Shown here in pieces: positions 1 through 10,344 of a DNA stretch of 64,000 bases (positions are counted from its first letter, which is position 1; the number at the start of each line of letters is the position of its first letter). This DNA comes from Mesorhizobium_K sp040049215. GTDB lineage: Bacteria > Pseudomonadota > Alphaproteobacteria > Rhizobiales > Rhizobiaceae. The notes under the pieces are model-generated. The model did no database searches, was not told where the DNA came from, and saw nothing but the letters and a program-made list of their open reading frames with translations. Location of the stretch: assembly GCF_040049215.1 (NCBI RefSeq), contig NZ_JBDZDN010000001.1, positions 310,001 through 374,000 of the forward strand, written 5' to 3'. The position numbers and the translations under genes are program-made.

Positions 1-184
1 CGCCCGCGTGCAGGAAACCGTGCTGCTGGGTCAGGGCCGGCGAGAAGGGCATCTCGATCTCGACGATGCCGGGCGTCACGAGCGTGAGCTCCGCGCCGAT
101 CGTCGTCATGGCGTTCTGGCGCGCGAAGGAGGCGCGCACGCGCTCCTCGTAGTTCGGGTTAGGGATGATCTTCGCTGCCGTCAC
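1..184 (-). CDS. PaaI-family hotdog thioesterase (N-terminal part, runs off window)
   Basis: Only the first 61 codons are present; the gene continues beyond the left edge. The peptide opens with KIIPNPNYEERVRASFARQN and reaches QQHGFLHAG, the substrate-site turn typical of PaaI-like hotdog acyl-CoA thioesterases. The start is a GTG preceded by a GGAGA ribosome site 10-12 bases upstream. The family hydrolyses acyl- or phenylacetyl-type CoA esters in the cytoplasm; the substrate cannot be told from this fragment. Family assignment rests on the HGFLHAG turn and the N-terminal helix. Confidence 0.7.
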   Translation of the reverse strand, partial: MTAAKIIPNPNYEERVRASFARQNAMTTIGAELTLVTPGIVEIEMPFSPALTQQHGFLHAG

Positions 185-257
185 GGAACCGGCCTCTCCA
201 AACGCCGCTTATCGCAAAGCGGCCACGCGGACGCAACGGAATTGTGCAGTGCAGCAA

Positions 258-710
258 TCAGTTGAGCTGCCAGAGCGCGGCATTGAGCGTCGAAGCGAAC
301 GCGACCCATGCGGCATACGGAACGAACAGCCATGCGGCAATACGATCGCGATTCCAGGCGACGGCGATGAAAGCCAGGATCGCGGCCAGAAGCAGAAGAA
401 CCACCAACAGGGCGAGGCCAATCTGCTGGAAAGCGAAGAACACCGGCGACCACAGGAAGTTCAGCGCCAGTTGCAGCCACCAGAGCTTCATAGCCGTCCC
501 CGAGCGCTCCCGTTGCCAGATGCGCCAGCCGGCAATGGCGATGAGTACGTAGAGTATGGTCCAGGCGGGGCCGAACAGCCAATTCGGCGGGTTGAAGGAA
601 GGCTTCGCCAGCGCCTCGTACCACGGGCCGGGCGCGGTCAGGAAGCCGATCAGCAGGCCGCCGCCGACGACCAGGAGAACGAATGGAGCTAGCGCCGCTC
701 TGCCTGACAT
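258..710 (-). CDS. tspO: TspO/MBR family tryptophan-rich sensory protein
   Basis: A 150-residue membrane protein with five predicted transmembrane helices and many tryptophans. The family signature is clear: PGPWYEALAKPSFNPPNW near residues 26-43, FGPAWTILY just after, and LNFLWSPVFF in the third helix. TspO proteins bind porphyrins and related ligands and affect tetrapyrrole handling and stress responses in alphaproteobacteria. An AAGGGGG ribosome site lies about 7 bases before the ATG. It stands alone between a thioesterase and an rRNA methyltransferase on the same strand, so the context adds nothing about its role. The length is normal for the family. Confidence 0.93.
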   Translation of the reverse strand: MSGRAALAPFVLLVVGGGLLIGFLTAPGPWYEALAKPSFNPPNWLFGPAWTILYVLIAIAGWRIWQRERSGTAMKLWWLQLALNFLWSPVFFAFQQIGLALLVVLLLLAAILAFIAVAWNRDRIAAWLFVPYAAWVAFASTLNAALWQLN

Positions 711-771
711 GACGTTTGCCCCCTTGATGCTTCGCCCTTCTATCTGATGCGAGCCGGCCGGAAATCAAGGA

Positions 772-2061
772 TCAGCCCTGCCTCACAAGCGCGGCGAAAT
801 AGAAGCCGTCGGTGCCGCTCCTGGCGGGAGTCAACGAAATGCCGCGCTCCTTATCGATCATCGCCAGGTCGGCGCGGCCCGGAAAACGGTCGCCCCAAAG
901 GCGTTGGTGATCGACCGGCAAGAAACCCGGCTCGCGGGCGAGGAAGGCGTCGATCTGGCGGGCATTCTCGGCCGGGAAGACCGAGCAGGTTATGTAGACG
1001 AGGCGACCGCCCGGCTTCACGTAAAGCTTGGCGGCGTCGAGGATCGCCTTCTGCTCGCCGGTGCGGACGTCGAGCTGTTTTTGCGTCAGCCGCCATTTCG
1101 CGTCGGGCCGCCGGCGCCATGTGCCCGAGCCCGTGCAGGGAGCGTCGACCAGGACGAGGTCCATCTGGCCTTCAAGGGGCACGAGTTCTTGAGCCCTCGA
1201 CAGGACCTGGACGTTGCGGTTGTCGGAGCGCCGCAGCCGGTCGAAGATCGGGGCGAGCCTCTGCTTCTCGGAATCGTAGGCGAAGATCTGACCCTTGTTC
1301 TCCATCGCCGCCGACAGCGCCAAGGTCTTGCCGCCGGCGCCGGCGCAATAGTCCAGCACCTGCATGCCTGGCGCGGCGCCGGCGAGCGTCGCCGCGACCT
1401 GCGAACCTTCGTCCTGCACCTCGAACCAGCCTTTCTGGAAGGCCGGTTCGGCCTGCACGTTGCGGTGGCGACCCGAGCCGTCGACCGGCGGGATGCGGAT
1501 ACCGTGGGGTGCAAGGCGCGTCGGCGCGGCGCCCAGACCGGACAACTCGGTCAGGATGCGATCACGGTTGGCCTTCAACGTATTGACGCGAAGGTCGAGC
1601 GGCGGGCGCGCCGACAGACCAGCCGCTTCGACGACCCAGCCCTCGCCGAAAGCTTCCCTCAGCAAGGGCGCGCACCAATCGGGCAGATCGGCGCGGATTT
1701 CCGCCGGGGCGTCCTCCAGCCGGCGCGTCGCTGCCGTATGCAACTCTTCTTCGGTCAGCGGCGGCGGCGCGAAGCGGTCGCCGTCCAGCGCGGCGTTGAG
1801 GCTCTCCGGCGTCAGGTTCCATTCGAGCAGCAACGCGCCGAAAGCCAGCGCACGCGGCGTGTCGGCGTCGAACAGCCAGCCGGCCGAGCGCTTGCGGCGC
1901 AATGCATCGTAAACGATGTTGCCTATCGCGGCGCGGTCGCCGGAACCGGCGAAGCGGTGCGACAGGCCCCAGTCCTTGAGTGCATCGGCCGTCGGCCTTC
2001 GCCTGGCCGCAATGTCGTCGAGGACCTCGATCGCCGCCGCCAGTCTTCCGCCGAGGCGCAT
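772..2061 (-). CDS. RsmB/NOP-family rRNA (cytosine-C5) methyltransferase
   Basis: A 429-residue class I SAM-dependent RNA m5C methyltransferase. The first 150 residues form the NusB-like helical region seen in RsmB (16S C967 methyltransferase). The SAM-binding loop is DYCAGAGGKT (about 237-246). The two catalytic cysteines lie in APCTGSGTW (about 307-315) and TCSVFPAEN (about 358-366). The start is the ATG with the strong site GGAGAGAGAC directly before it; a longer reading would begin at a TTG inside that site. Same-strand neighbours look unrelated. RsmB itself is the best guess, but alphaproteobacteria have several NOP paralogues, so no symbol is given. Confidence 0.88.
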   Translation of the reverse strand: MRLGGRLAAAIEVLDDIAARRRPTADALKDWGLSHRFAGSGDRAAIGNIVYDALRRKRSAGWLFDADTPRALAFGALLLEWNLTPESLNAALDGDRFAPPPLTEEELHTAATRRLEDAPAEIRADLPDWCAPLLREAFGEGWVVEAAGLSARPPLDLRVNTLKANRDRILTELSGLGAAPTRLAPHGIRIPPVDGSGRHRNVQAEPAFQKGWFEVQDEGSQVAATLAGAAPGMQVLDYCAGAGGKTLALSAAMENKGQIFAYDSEKQRLAPIFDRLRRSDNRNVQVLSRAQELVPLEGQMDLVLVDAPCTGSGTWRRRPDAKWRLTQKQLDVRTGEQKAILDAAKLYVKPGGRLVYITCSVFPAENARQIDAFLAREPGFLPVDHQRLWGDRFPGRADLAMIDKERGISLTPARSGTDGFYFAALVRQG

Positions 2062-2381
2062 GTCTCTCTCCAATGCCGGTTGCCCGAATGCCGGTCTGAC
2101 TAGCGGCGGGAGGCTGCCGTGGCAAGCGCAAGCGGGGACTGACGCATTCCATCGTTGCCACGCCCGTGCTTCTTCTCGCTCACGGCCGAACGCTCGCTTT
2201 CGCTCGCCCGGCCTCCGCTGGGGCGGCGGATAGCCGGCGGCCCGCGGTCGCGGGCTCGGCCTTCGGCCGGAGGGCGTGCTTCACCGTTGCCACGCCCGGC
2301 AACCGCCGTCTGGCCTTTGTCAAAGAACGCTCCCTGCCTTGGCAAGGAGAAGTCGGGAAGCGGGGCGCAGGGCCGAGCCTC

Positions 2382-2492
2382 TCAATAGTTAGTACGTGGC
2401 ACGGTCTCCCGCGCCCCGCCGGCGTTCTTGCCCCGGCGGAGGACACGGCCGGTGCCGCTGGTCTCCGTCAGGGCCCGGACCTGGGGGTTCAT
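2382..2492 (-). CDS. Possible short or frameshifted coding remnant
   Basis: A 36-codon frame beginning MNPQVRALTETSG and ending RETVPRTNY. Almost every codon ends in G or C, as in true genes here, which is unusual for intergenic DNA. There is no ribosome site before its ATG (or the GTG just before it). Directly upstream a different frame (about 2500-2608, reading FIFVDTAATALAGTWC) also has GC-ending codons. The pair could be a small gene split by a frameshift or a degraded gene tail. I do not recognise the product; it may not be expressed. Confidence 0.25.
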   Translation of the reverse strand: MNPQVRALTETSGTGRVLRRGKNAGGARETVPRTNY

Positions 2493-2683
2493 CACCCAGC
2501 CGCGCCACCGTTAGCGCGACCGATCCGGCGCCGCCGCCCTCCCTGATACCCTGTGCGCACCAGGTTCCCGCGAGAGCGGTGGCCGCAGTATCGACGAAGA
2601 TGAATCGGTGTGAATGAAACGGGCCGATTATTTTTCGAAATCGAAGGAAATCAATGGTTTGGCCCGGATGCCTTTCCACGCGA

Positions 2684-2713
2684 AAACAGGCGCCGCTCGC
2701 GCTGCGCCTGTTT
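2684..2713 (-). terminator. Hairpin terminator of katG
   Basis: Perfect 10-bp stem AAACAGGCGC/GCGCCTGTTT with a 10-base loop, starting about 30 bases after the katG stop and followed on the minus strand by TTTTC. It fits intrinsic termination with a short U-tract. Confidence 0.7.
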
Positions 2714-2742
2714 CAGAGCCCGTCGGTCGAGATGAACCGCCG

Positions 2743-5025
<2,283 letters not shown>

Positions 5026-5226
5026 GTCTCTCTCCAACGTGTCTCGAATCCAATGCGAAGCCGGCCCCACGACTCAGAGGCCGGGCGCCACCACCGATGT
5101 CTTCATAGCGGGAGGATGTGTCATCGCTGTTGCCTCCCCCCGGTGGTGTGATTTCACGGCAAGCCCAGGCGAGCCTTGCAAATCGCAGGAGCTCCAGTCT
5201 GGAACAATTCCAGAGTAGCGAAGGCG

Positions 5227-5260
5227 CGCGATAAATACAAATTGCATTTCCTATTCGCGA
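5227..5260. promoter_or_regulatory. Candidate OxyR operator in the katG-oxyR gap
   Basis: An AT-rich partial inverted repeat, CGCGATAAATA facing CCTATTCGCG, ends 16 bases before the oxyR ATG in a GC-rich surround. The ATA...TAT spacing resembles LysR/OxyR half-sites. Position suggests oxyR autoregulation with activation of divergent katG. The match to a consensus is loose. Confidence 0.35.
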
Positions 5261-5275
5261 CGATAACTTGTCCTT

Positions 5276-6196
5276 ATGATACGACTCACCGTAAGGCAGA
5301 TGGAATATTTCGACGCGCTGGCCCAGACGCTGCATTTCGGCCGCGCGGCGGTGCTTGCCGGCGTCAGCCAGCCGGCGCTGTCCAGCCAGATCGCGGAAAT
5401 GGAAGAGAAGCTCGGCTGCTCACTGTTCGAGCGCGGCGGCAAGGCTATCCGCATGACCGACGAGGCGGCCGCGCTGCAGCCGCGCATCGAACGCGTGCTT
5501 TCGGAACTGCGCGAGATCGAGCATTTCGGCAGGCAGGGACGGACGGCCATGGAAGGCCGCTTCCGGCTCGGCATCATCCCGACGATCGCGCCCTATCTGC
5601 TGCCGCGGATGTTGCCCGAGATCAGGGCGCGCTTCCCGAACCTCCAGCTCGAACTGCGCGAGGCGGTGACCTCGACGCTGATCGAGGAGACAGCGGCGCG
5701 CCGGCTCGACGCCTTCATCGCCGCCACACCGCTCGACGCGCCGGCGCTGATGACGGAGGCGCTGTTCGCGGACCGCTTCTTCCTCGCCGTGCCGGCGCAG
5801 GACCCCGCCTTCGCGTCACCGCCAGTGCCGCCGGAAAGCCCGGCGCTGGAGCGGCTGATGCTGCTGGAGGAAGGGCACTGCATGCGCGAGCAGGCGCTGG
5901 CCGTGTGCGGCAGCGTCAAGCCGGTGGCGATGGCGAGCTATGGCGCGACCAGCCTGACCACGCTGCTGCAGATGGTGGCGCACGGCATGGGGGTGACGCT
6001 GGTGCCGGAGATGGCTGCAGACGCCGCAGGAGCGATGCGCGACCTGAAGATCGTGCCCTTCGCCGAGCCTATGCCCGAGCGGACGATCTGCATGGCCTGG
6101 CGGCGCAACCGGGCGCGTCCGGAAGAATGCCAGGCGCTGGCCGCCATCATCCGCGAACTGCGGGCGCGCCAACCGAACGGGCGAGCGCCGAACTGA
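5276..6196 (+). CDS. oxyR: Hydrogen-peroxide sensor OxyR (LysR family)
   Basis: A 306-residue LysR-type regulator. The N-terminal winged helix-turn-helix (about residues 4-62) contains LAGVSQPALSSQIAEMEEKL. The redox pair is in EEGHCMREQALAVC: Cys202 and Cys211, with the same nine-residue spacing as Cys199/Cys208 of E. coli OxyR. It is divergent from katG, its expected target. The 3' end overlaps the convergent hisG gene by 50 bases, so the last 17 codons of oxyR are antisense to the hisG end. Membership of the OxyR subgroup is well supported by the cysteine motif plus katG. Confidence 0.95.
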   Translation: MIRLTVRQMEYFDALAQTLHFGRAAVLAGVSQPALSSQIAEMEEKLGCSLFERGGKAIRMTDEAAALQPRIERVLSELREIEHFGRQGRTAMEGRFRLGIIPTIAPYLLPRMLPEIRARFPNLQLELREAVTSTLIEETAARRLDAFIAATPLDAPALMTEALFADRFFLAVPAQDPAFASPPVPPESPALERLMLLEEGHCMREQALAVCGSVKPVAMASYGATSLTTLLQMVAHGMGVTLVPEMAADAAGAMRDLKIVPFAEPMPERTICMAWRRNRARPEECQALAAIIRELRARQPNGRAPN

Positions 6197-6866
6197 TTTC
6201 GGCTGTCAGCGCCGTGTCTGCGGCGGAGCGCTCTTTCAGCGAGCGCACCAGGCAGGCCTCGGACCGCAGGATGACGCCGTCGGCAAGAACCTTGAGGTGG
6301 TTGGCGCGCAGGGTCGAGCCCGTGGTGGTGATGTCGACGATGACGTCGGCCGAACCGGCAGCCGGCGCGCCCTCGGTGGCACCGAGGCTTTCGACGATGC
6401 GGTAGACCTGGATACCGTGTTTTTGCGAGAAGAACTGCTGGGTGAGACGCCAGTATTTGGTGGCGATGCGCAGCCGCCGGCCGTGGCGCTGGCGGAACTC
6501 GGCGGCGACATCGTCGAGGTCAGCCATGGTCTCGACGTCGAGCCAGGATTCGGGCACCGCGACCACGACATCGGCCGGGCCGAAGCCGAGGCGGGCCTCG
6601 ATCGCCGCCTTGCTCTCCCAGTCGGCGACGTTTTCGCGCAACAGGTCCTCGCCGGTGATGCCGAGATCGACGCTGCCCTGGCCGATCTCGCCGGATATCT
6701 CGGTGGCCGACAGGAAAGCGATCTCGACACCGTCGCGCCCCTCGATGCGGGCGCGGTATTTCCTGTCGTCGCCGGGCAGGCTGACGGCGAGCCCGGCCTT
6801 CGCCAGGATTTCTAGCGACTGGTCCTTGAGACGGCCCTTGGAGGGGATGGCGAGGGTTATGGTCAT
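6147..6866 (-). CDS. hisG: ATP phosphoribosyltransferase, short-form catalytic subunit HisG
   Basis: A 239-residue HisG that joins ATP and PRPP in the first step of histidine synthesis. It opens with TLAIPSKGRLKDQS and contains DLGITGEDLL and the phosphate-binding stretch VDITTTGSTLRANHL. It lacks the C-terminal ACT-like regulatory domain, so it is the short form that needs HisZ. HisZ is encoded immediately upstream with a 4-base ATGA overlap, consistent with translational coupling. It is the last gene of hisS-hisZ-hisG and overlaps the convergent oxyR end. Confidence 0.95.
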   Translation of the reverse strand: MTITLAIPSKGRLKDQSLEILAKAGLAVSLPGDDRKYRARIEGRDGVEIAFLSATEISGEIGQGSVDLGITGEDLLRENVADWESKAAIEARLGFGPADVVVAVPESWLDVETMADLDDVAAEFRQRHGRRLRIATKYWRLTQQFFSQKHGIQVYRIVESLGATEGAPAAGSADVIVDITTTGSTLRANHLKVLADGVILRSEACLVRSLKERSAADTALTAEISSALARSVGAPAVRG

Positions 6867-7996
6867 GCCGCCCCTCCCCCAAGCTGCTCGATGCGGTCGA
6901 GCCAGACGGAGAAGCCGACGCCGGGGATAGGCGACTTCGCGCCGAGCAGCGTGAGCAGCCGGTCGTAGCGGCCGCCGCCGACGAGCGGGCGTGTTGCCGA
7001 TTCCGAGCCGGGGCCGGCGGACATCTCGAAGACGAGGCCGGTGTAATAGTCGAGCGGGCGGCCGAAGGCGGCGTCGTAGCGGATCGCGGCGGGCGGCAGG
7101 CCTTGGGCGGAGATCGCCTCGACGCGGGCGGAAAAGTTGGCAAGGGCCGAGCTGAGCGACAGGCCGGCGGATTTGGCGAAGGCTTCGAGCGCGGCCGCGG
7201 CCCCATCGAGCGGTACGTCGATGGCGAGGAATTTTTCGAGCGCTGCGAAGGCCTCCGCCGAGAGCCTGACGCTGCGCAGCTCGGCCTTCTCGACGAGACG
7301 CCGCGCGATCTCCTGCGGCGTGCGGCCGGCGGAGGGCGACAGGCCGGCCTGGGCCATGTCGGTCGCGATGTGCCCGGCGAGCCTTTCCAGATCGCCGTCG
7401 GCGACGAGGGCTGCGACCGGTTCCGGCAGCGCTCCGTTCTTCGGCGGATTGGCGAGATCGGCGAGTGCGGCAGCCAGCATGTCGGCCGAGCCGAAGGCGC
7501 GGGCGAGCCGCATGCGCCAGCCGCGCGGCAGGCCAAGTGCCGCCAGCACCGCCTCGAAGATGGTCTGGTCGCCCAGCGTGACGGTCAGCGGAATGCCGGG
7601 CAGCGTCAGCGTCAGCAGCGCGTGCGCATCGGCCACCAATCGGGCGTCGGCGCGCGCCGTGTCGGTGTCGCCGAGGTCCTCGATGCCGGCCTGGAAGAAC
7701 TCGTTGCCGCCCTCGCGGCGCTGGCGGAACACCTCGCCGAGATAGGCATAGCGGCGCGGCGTGCCGGCCTGGCTGGCGATGTGGTCGAGGCAGACGGGAA
7801 TGGTGAATTCCGGACGCAGGCAGAGGGCCGCGCCCGTCTCGCTCTCGGTGAGGAAGATGCGCCGGCGCAGATCCTCGCCGGCCATGTCGAGGAACGGGTC
7901 GGCGGGCTGCAGCACCGGCACGTCGACCGACGCCGCGCCACGGGAGGCGAACAGCGCGAGGATGGATGGAGCGATGGCAGGGTAGCGGGAGGTCAC
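6863..7996 (-). CDS. hisZ: ATP phosphoribosyltransferase regulatory subunit HisZ
   Basis: A 377-residue paralogue of histidyl-tRNA synthetase without a functional aminoacylation site. Class II synthetase features remain, such as LRPEFTIPVCLDHI and the C-terminal GGGRYDRLL motif 3 region. HisZ forms a hetero-octamer with short HisG and gives it activity and histidine feedback. It overlaps hisS by 4 bases upstream and hisG by 4 bases downstream, so the three genes are one tightly coupled unit. The length is typical of alphaproteobacterial HisZ. Confidence 0.94.
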   Translation of the reverse strand: MTSRYPAIAPSILALFASRGAASVDVPVLQPADPFLDMAGEDLRRRIFLTESETGAALCLRPEFTIPVCLDHIASQAGTPRRYAYLGEVFRQRREGGNEFFQAGIEDLGDTDTARADARLVADAHALLTLTLPGIPLTVTLGDQTIFEAVLAALGLPRGWRMRLARAFGSADMLAAALADLANPPKNGALPEPVAALVADGDLERLAGHIATDMAQAGLSPSAGRTPQEIARRLVEKAELRSVRLSAEAFAALEKFLAIDVPLDGAAAALEAFAKSAGLSLSSALANFSARVEAISAQGLPPAAIRYDAAFGRPLDYYTGLVFEMSAGPGSESATRPLVGGGRYDRLLTLLGAKSPIPGVGFSVWLDRIEQLGGGAA

Positions 7997-9591
7997 CCCT
8001 TCCTCCGCTCCGCCGCCTGCGCGTCGAGGATTTTCTGCACCTCGGCGACGAGATCGGCCTCCGATACCGTCACCTGCCCGGGACGCGCTTCCTTGTATTC
8101 GGCATGGCCGGCGATCGCGCTGGCCTGGCGCGCGCCTTCGATGAGATCCTTGATCTGCACGACGCCCTCGGCGCGCTCGTTGCCGCCCTGGATGACGACG
8201 GCCGGGCTGCCGCGCCGGTCGGCATATTTGATCTGCGCCTTCATGCCGGCGCCGCCGAGATACATCTCGGCGCGGATGCCGGCCTTGCGGAGCTCGGACA
8301 CCATCTTCTGGTAGCGGCCGAGGCTTTCGGTGTCCTTGTCCATGACCAGCACGACAACAGGCGCGATGACGTCGGACGTATCGAGCTTGCCCAGCGCCTT
8401 CAGCGCCGCCGTCAGGCGCGAGACGCCGATGGAAAAACCGGTCGCCGGCACCGGCTCGCCGCGGAAGCGCGAGACCAGCCCGTCATAACGCCCACCGCCG
8501 CCCACCGAGCCGAAGCGCACGATCTTGCCTTCCTCGTTGGGGATTTCGGCGAGCAGTTCGGCCTCGTAGACCGGGCCGGTGTAGTATTCGAGGCCACGGA
8601 CGACGGAGGGGCTTATACGAATGCGTTTCGTCCCATATCCAGCGGCTCCGACCAACTCTGCGATCGACCGAAGCTCCACAAGACCCTGCCGTCCCGTTTC
8701 GCTCACGCTCAAGACCTTTTCCCACTCATCGAGTATCAGAGCATTCAGAATCCTGAAATTGTCGAAGTTTGGCGATACCGCGTCGTCTTCAAGAACCGTC
8801 CAATTCTTAGTATCGATGTGCGCTGAGTGGACATGTTCGGGACCTATCACTCCCAGCAGGTTTGCGATCTGCCCTTCATCCAGACCGGCCCCCTTGGTGA
8901 AATCCCCCTCGCCTTCCTTGCCGCCATCCCATCGGCCTGCTCCGAGAAGCAGGCTCACACCTTCCGGTCCAAACTTATCCAGCTTGTCGATCGCCCGGAG
9001 TACCGTCAGTCGCCGCCCGGCGTTGTCATCGCCGCCAAGGCCGATGGCCTCGAGCACGCCGTCCAGCACCTTGCGGTTGTTGACGCGGATGACGTAGTCG
9101 CCGCGCGCAATCCCCAGCGCCTCCATGACGTCGGCCATCATCATCGCCATCTCGGCGTCGGCGGCGACGCCCGGCGTGCCGATCGTGTCGGCGTCGAACT
9201 GCATGAACTGGCGGAAGCGGCCGGGGCCGGGTTTCTCGTTGCGGAACACCCAGCCGGAGCGGTAGCTGCGATAGGGTTTCGGCAGGCGTTCAAAGTTCTC
9301 TGCGACGAAACGGGCGGTCGGCGCGGTCAGGTCGTAGCGCAGCGACAGCCACTGGTCGTCATCGTCCTGGAAAGAGAAGACGCCTTCGTTGGGCCTGTCC
9401 TGGTCGGGCAGGAATTTACCCAGCGCGTCGGTATATTCGATAAGCGGCTGCTCGGCCGGCTCGAAGCCGTAGAGCTCGTAGACCTCCCTGATCTTCGCCA
9501 TCATCTTCTCGACGGCGCGGATATCGTCGGGAAAACGGTCGACAAAGCCGCGCGGCAGCCGCGCCCTGGTCTTCTCGGATTTGTCGGCCAT
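7993..9591 (-). CDS. hisS: Histidyl-tRNA synthetase (alphaproteobacterial type)
   Basis: A 532-residue class II synthetase. The motif 2 loop is RNEKPGPGRFRQFMQFDADT, the form found in alphaproteobacteria whose tRNA-His has lost G-1. The histidine-specific stretch SPSVVRGLEYYTGPVYEAEL and motif 3 GGGGRYDGLV are present. It is the first gene of hisS-hisZ-hisG. Codons for about residues 195-330 (window 8605-9000) are much less GC-biased than the flanks, with AAA, CTT, TTT and ATA codons common. This part covers the insertion domain that contacts tRNA and looks longer than I expect for rhizobial HisRS. The reading frame is intact, so this is a mosaic gene rather than a broken one. Confidence 0.95.
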   Translation of the reverse strand: MADKSEKTRARLPRGFVDRFPDDIRAVEKMMAKIREVYELYGFEPAEQPLIEYTDALGKFLPDQDRPNEGVFSFQDDDDQWLSLRYDLTAPTARFVAENFERLPKPYRSYRSGWVFRNEKPGPGRFRQFMQFDADTIGTPGVAADAEMAMMMADVMEALGIARGDYVIRVNNRKVLDGVLEAIGLGGDDNAGRRLTVLRAIDKLDKFGPEGVSLLLGAGRWDGGKEGEGDFTKGAGLDEGQIANLLGVIGPEHVHSAHIDTKNWTVLEDDAVSPNFDNFRILNALILDEWEKVLSVSETGRQGLVELRSIAELVGAAGYGTKRIRISPSVVRGLEYYTGPVYEAELLAEIPNEEGKIVRFGSVGGGGRYDGLVSRFRGEPVPATGFSIGVSRLTAALKALGKLDTSDVIAPVVVLVMDKDTESLGRYQKMVSELRKAGIRAEMYLGGAGMKAQIKYADRRGSPAVVIQGGNERAEGVVQIKDLIEGARQASAIAGHAEYKEARPGQVTVSEADLVAEVQKILDAQAAERRKG

Positions 9592-9680
9592 GGAAATCGT
9601 CGCTTCGCAAGAGGTTGTATGGCGCGCGTCCTAAACGATGGAGCCTTTGGCAGCAAGGTGCTCTTGGAACCCGTGGCGCT

Positions 9681-9844
9681 GCCCCTCACCTGCCTGCCGG
9701 CATCCTCTCCCCGTGAAGGACGGGGAGAGGAGCGCGCTCTGGCGCTGTCGCTCTTCCATGCAAGTGCGGAGGGAGGAGGATGGCCGCGACGCTGGCGACC
9801 CCTCTCCCCGTCCTTCACGGGGAGAGGGTAAGGGTGAGGGGCAG
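9681..9844. repeat. Pair of inverted palindromic repeats (REP/BIME-like) upstream of hisS
   Basis: Two copies of one element face each other. Each has the perfect stem CCTCTCCCCGT/ACGGGGAGAGG around a GAAGG loop and a flanking GCCCCTCACC. The left copy occupies about 9681-9730 and the right, inverted copy about 9800-9844, with about 70 bases between. Such elements are dispersed through intergenic DNA of rhizobial genomes. The rest of the 9592-10139 gap shows no gene, only GC-rich unremarkable sequence. Confidence 0.75.
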
Positions 9845-10139
9845 CACGCCGCGCCCGCCCCCGACAACCGCCCCCGTTGCATTTATGGCACGGGCTGTTT
9901 CTTTTGCTGTGGATGGTCAGCCTGGCGCTGGCTTCGTGCGTTAACCTTGACTAGATGGTCGCGCTTCCGGTTTCGAATTTCGATTCAAGATTGAACCAGT
10001 TCGGACCGGCCGGCGACATGGTGATGATACAGGGCTTGGGTATCTCTTGGCGGCATCGAAACCGCCTTGCGACGTGCATCTGGATCGAAACGCATTCGTA
10101 ACTTCATTCGTGCCAGATGTGACAGGGCAACAGACCGAG

Positions 10140-10283
10140 ATGACTCCCGTGAAAGCCGCGCTTCTTTCGTTCGCCATGCTTGCCGCCATCGGGCTTTGGG
10201 GCGTGGGCATCTATGCAGCCGATGCAAAAAGCGGACATACCGTCGTCGACGGCTACGGCGTCACCACGGCCCTCAACCGCTAA
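10140..10283 (+). CDS. Small single-span membrane protein, unknown
   Basis: A 47-codon frame, MTPVKAALLSFAMLAAIGLW then a short polar tail ending VTTALNR. It has one hydrophobic segment (residues 4-24) that could be a signal anchor. There is no strong ribosome site (ACAGACCGAG precedes the ATG), and a longer in-frame start exists at 10047. GC-ending codons and a clear hydrophobic stretch favour a real gene, but nothing identifies its function. It stands alone between hisS and the convergent phosphatase gene. Confidence 0.4.
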   Translation: MTPVKAALLSFAMLAAIGLWGVGIYAADAKSGHTVVDGYGVTTALNR

Positions 10284-10300
10284 GCTCCAAGACCAGCATC

Positions 10301-10344
10301 GCAATTCCGGACGGAAAACCGGTTTGCGCTTTTCCTGGAATTGC
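10301..10344. repeat. Small palindromic intergenic element
   Basis: Imperfect inverted repeat with ends GCAATTCC and GGAATTGC and an inner GGAAAACC...TTTTCC. It resembles a short element widespread in rhizobial intergenic regions. It lies between two convergent genes and touches the phosphatase stop codon, so it may also act as a bidirectional terminator. Confidence 0.5.

Larger units (their letters stand above)
2062..2742. other. Long gene-poor gap between rsmB-like gene and katG
   Basis: About 680 bases with no convincing full-length gene. The left half is very GC-rich and full of short palindromes. It contains the direct repeat CGTTGCCACGCCCG twice (near 2152 and 2285), bracketing about 130 bases. 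The right half has a short stretch with coding-like third positions (listed separately) and a hairpin ending katG. No riboswitch, tRNA, SRP RNA or RNase P RNA motif was recognised. The repeat-bounded part looks like a dispersed intergenic element, but no second copy occurs in the window. Confidence 0.4.

Noticed and set aside
772..2103. Long plus-strand frames opposite the rRNA methyltransferase (for example 904-2103)
   Set aside because: Shadow frames of the methyltransferase gene; no ribosome sites and no domain features.
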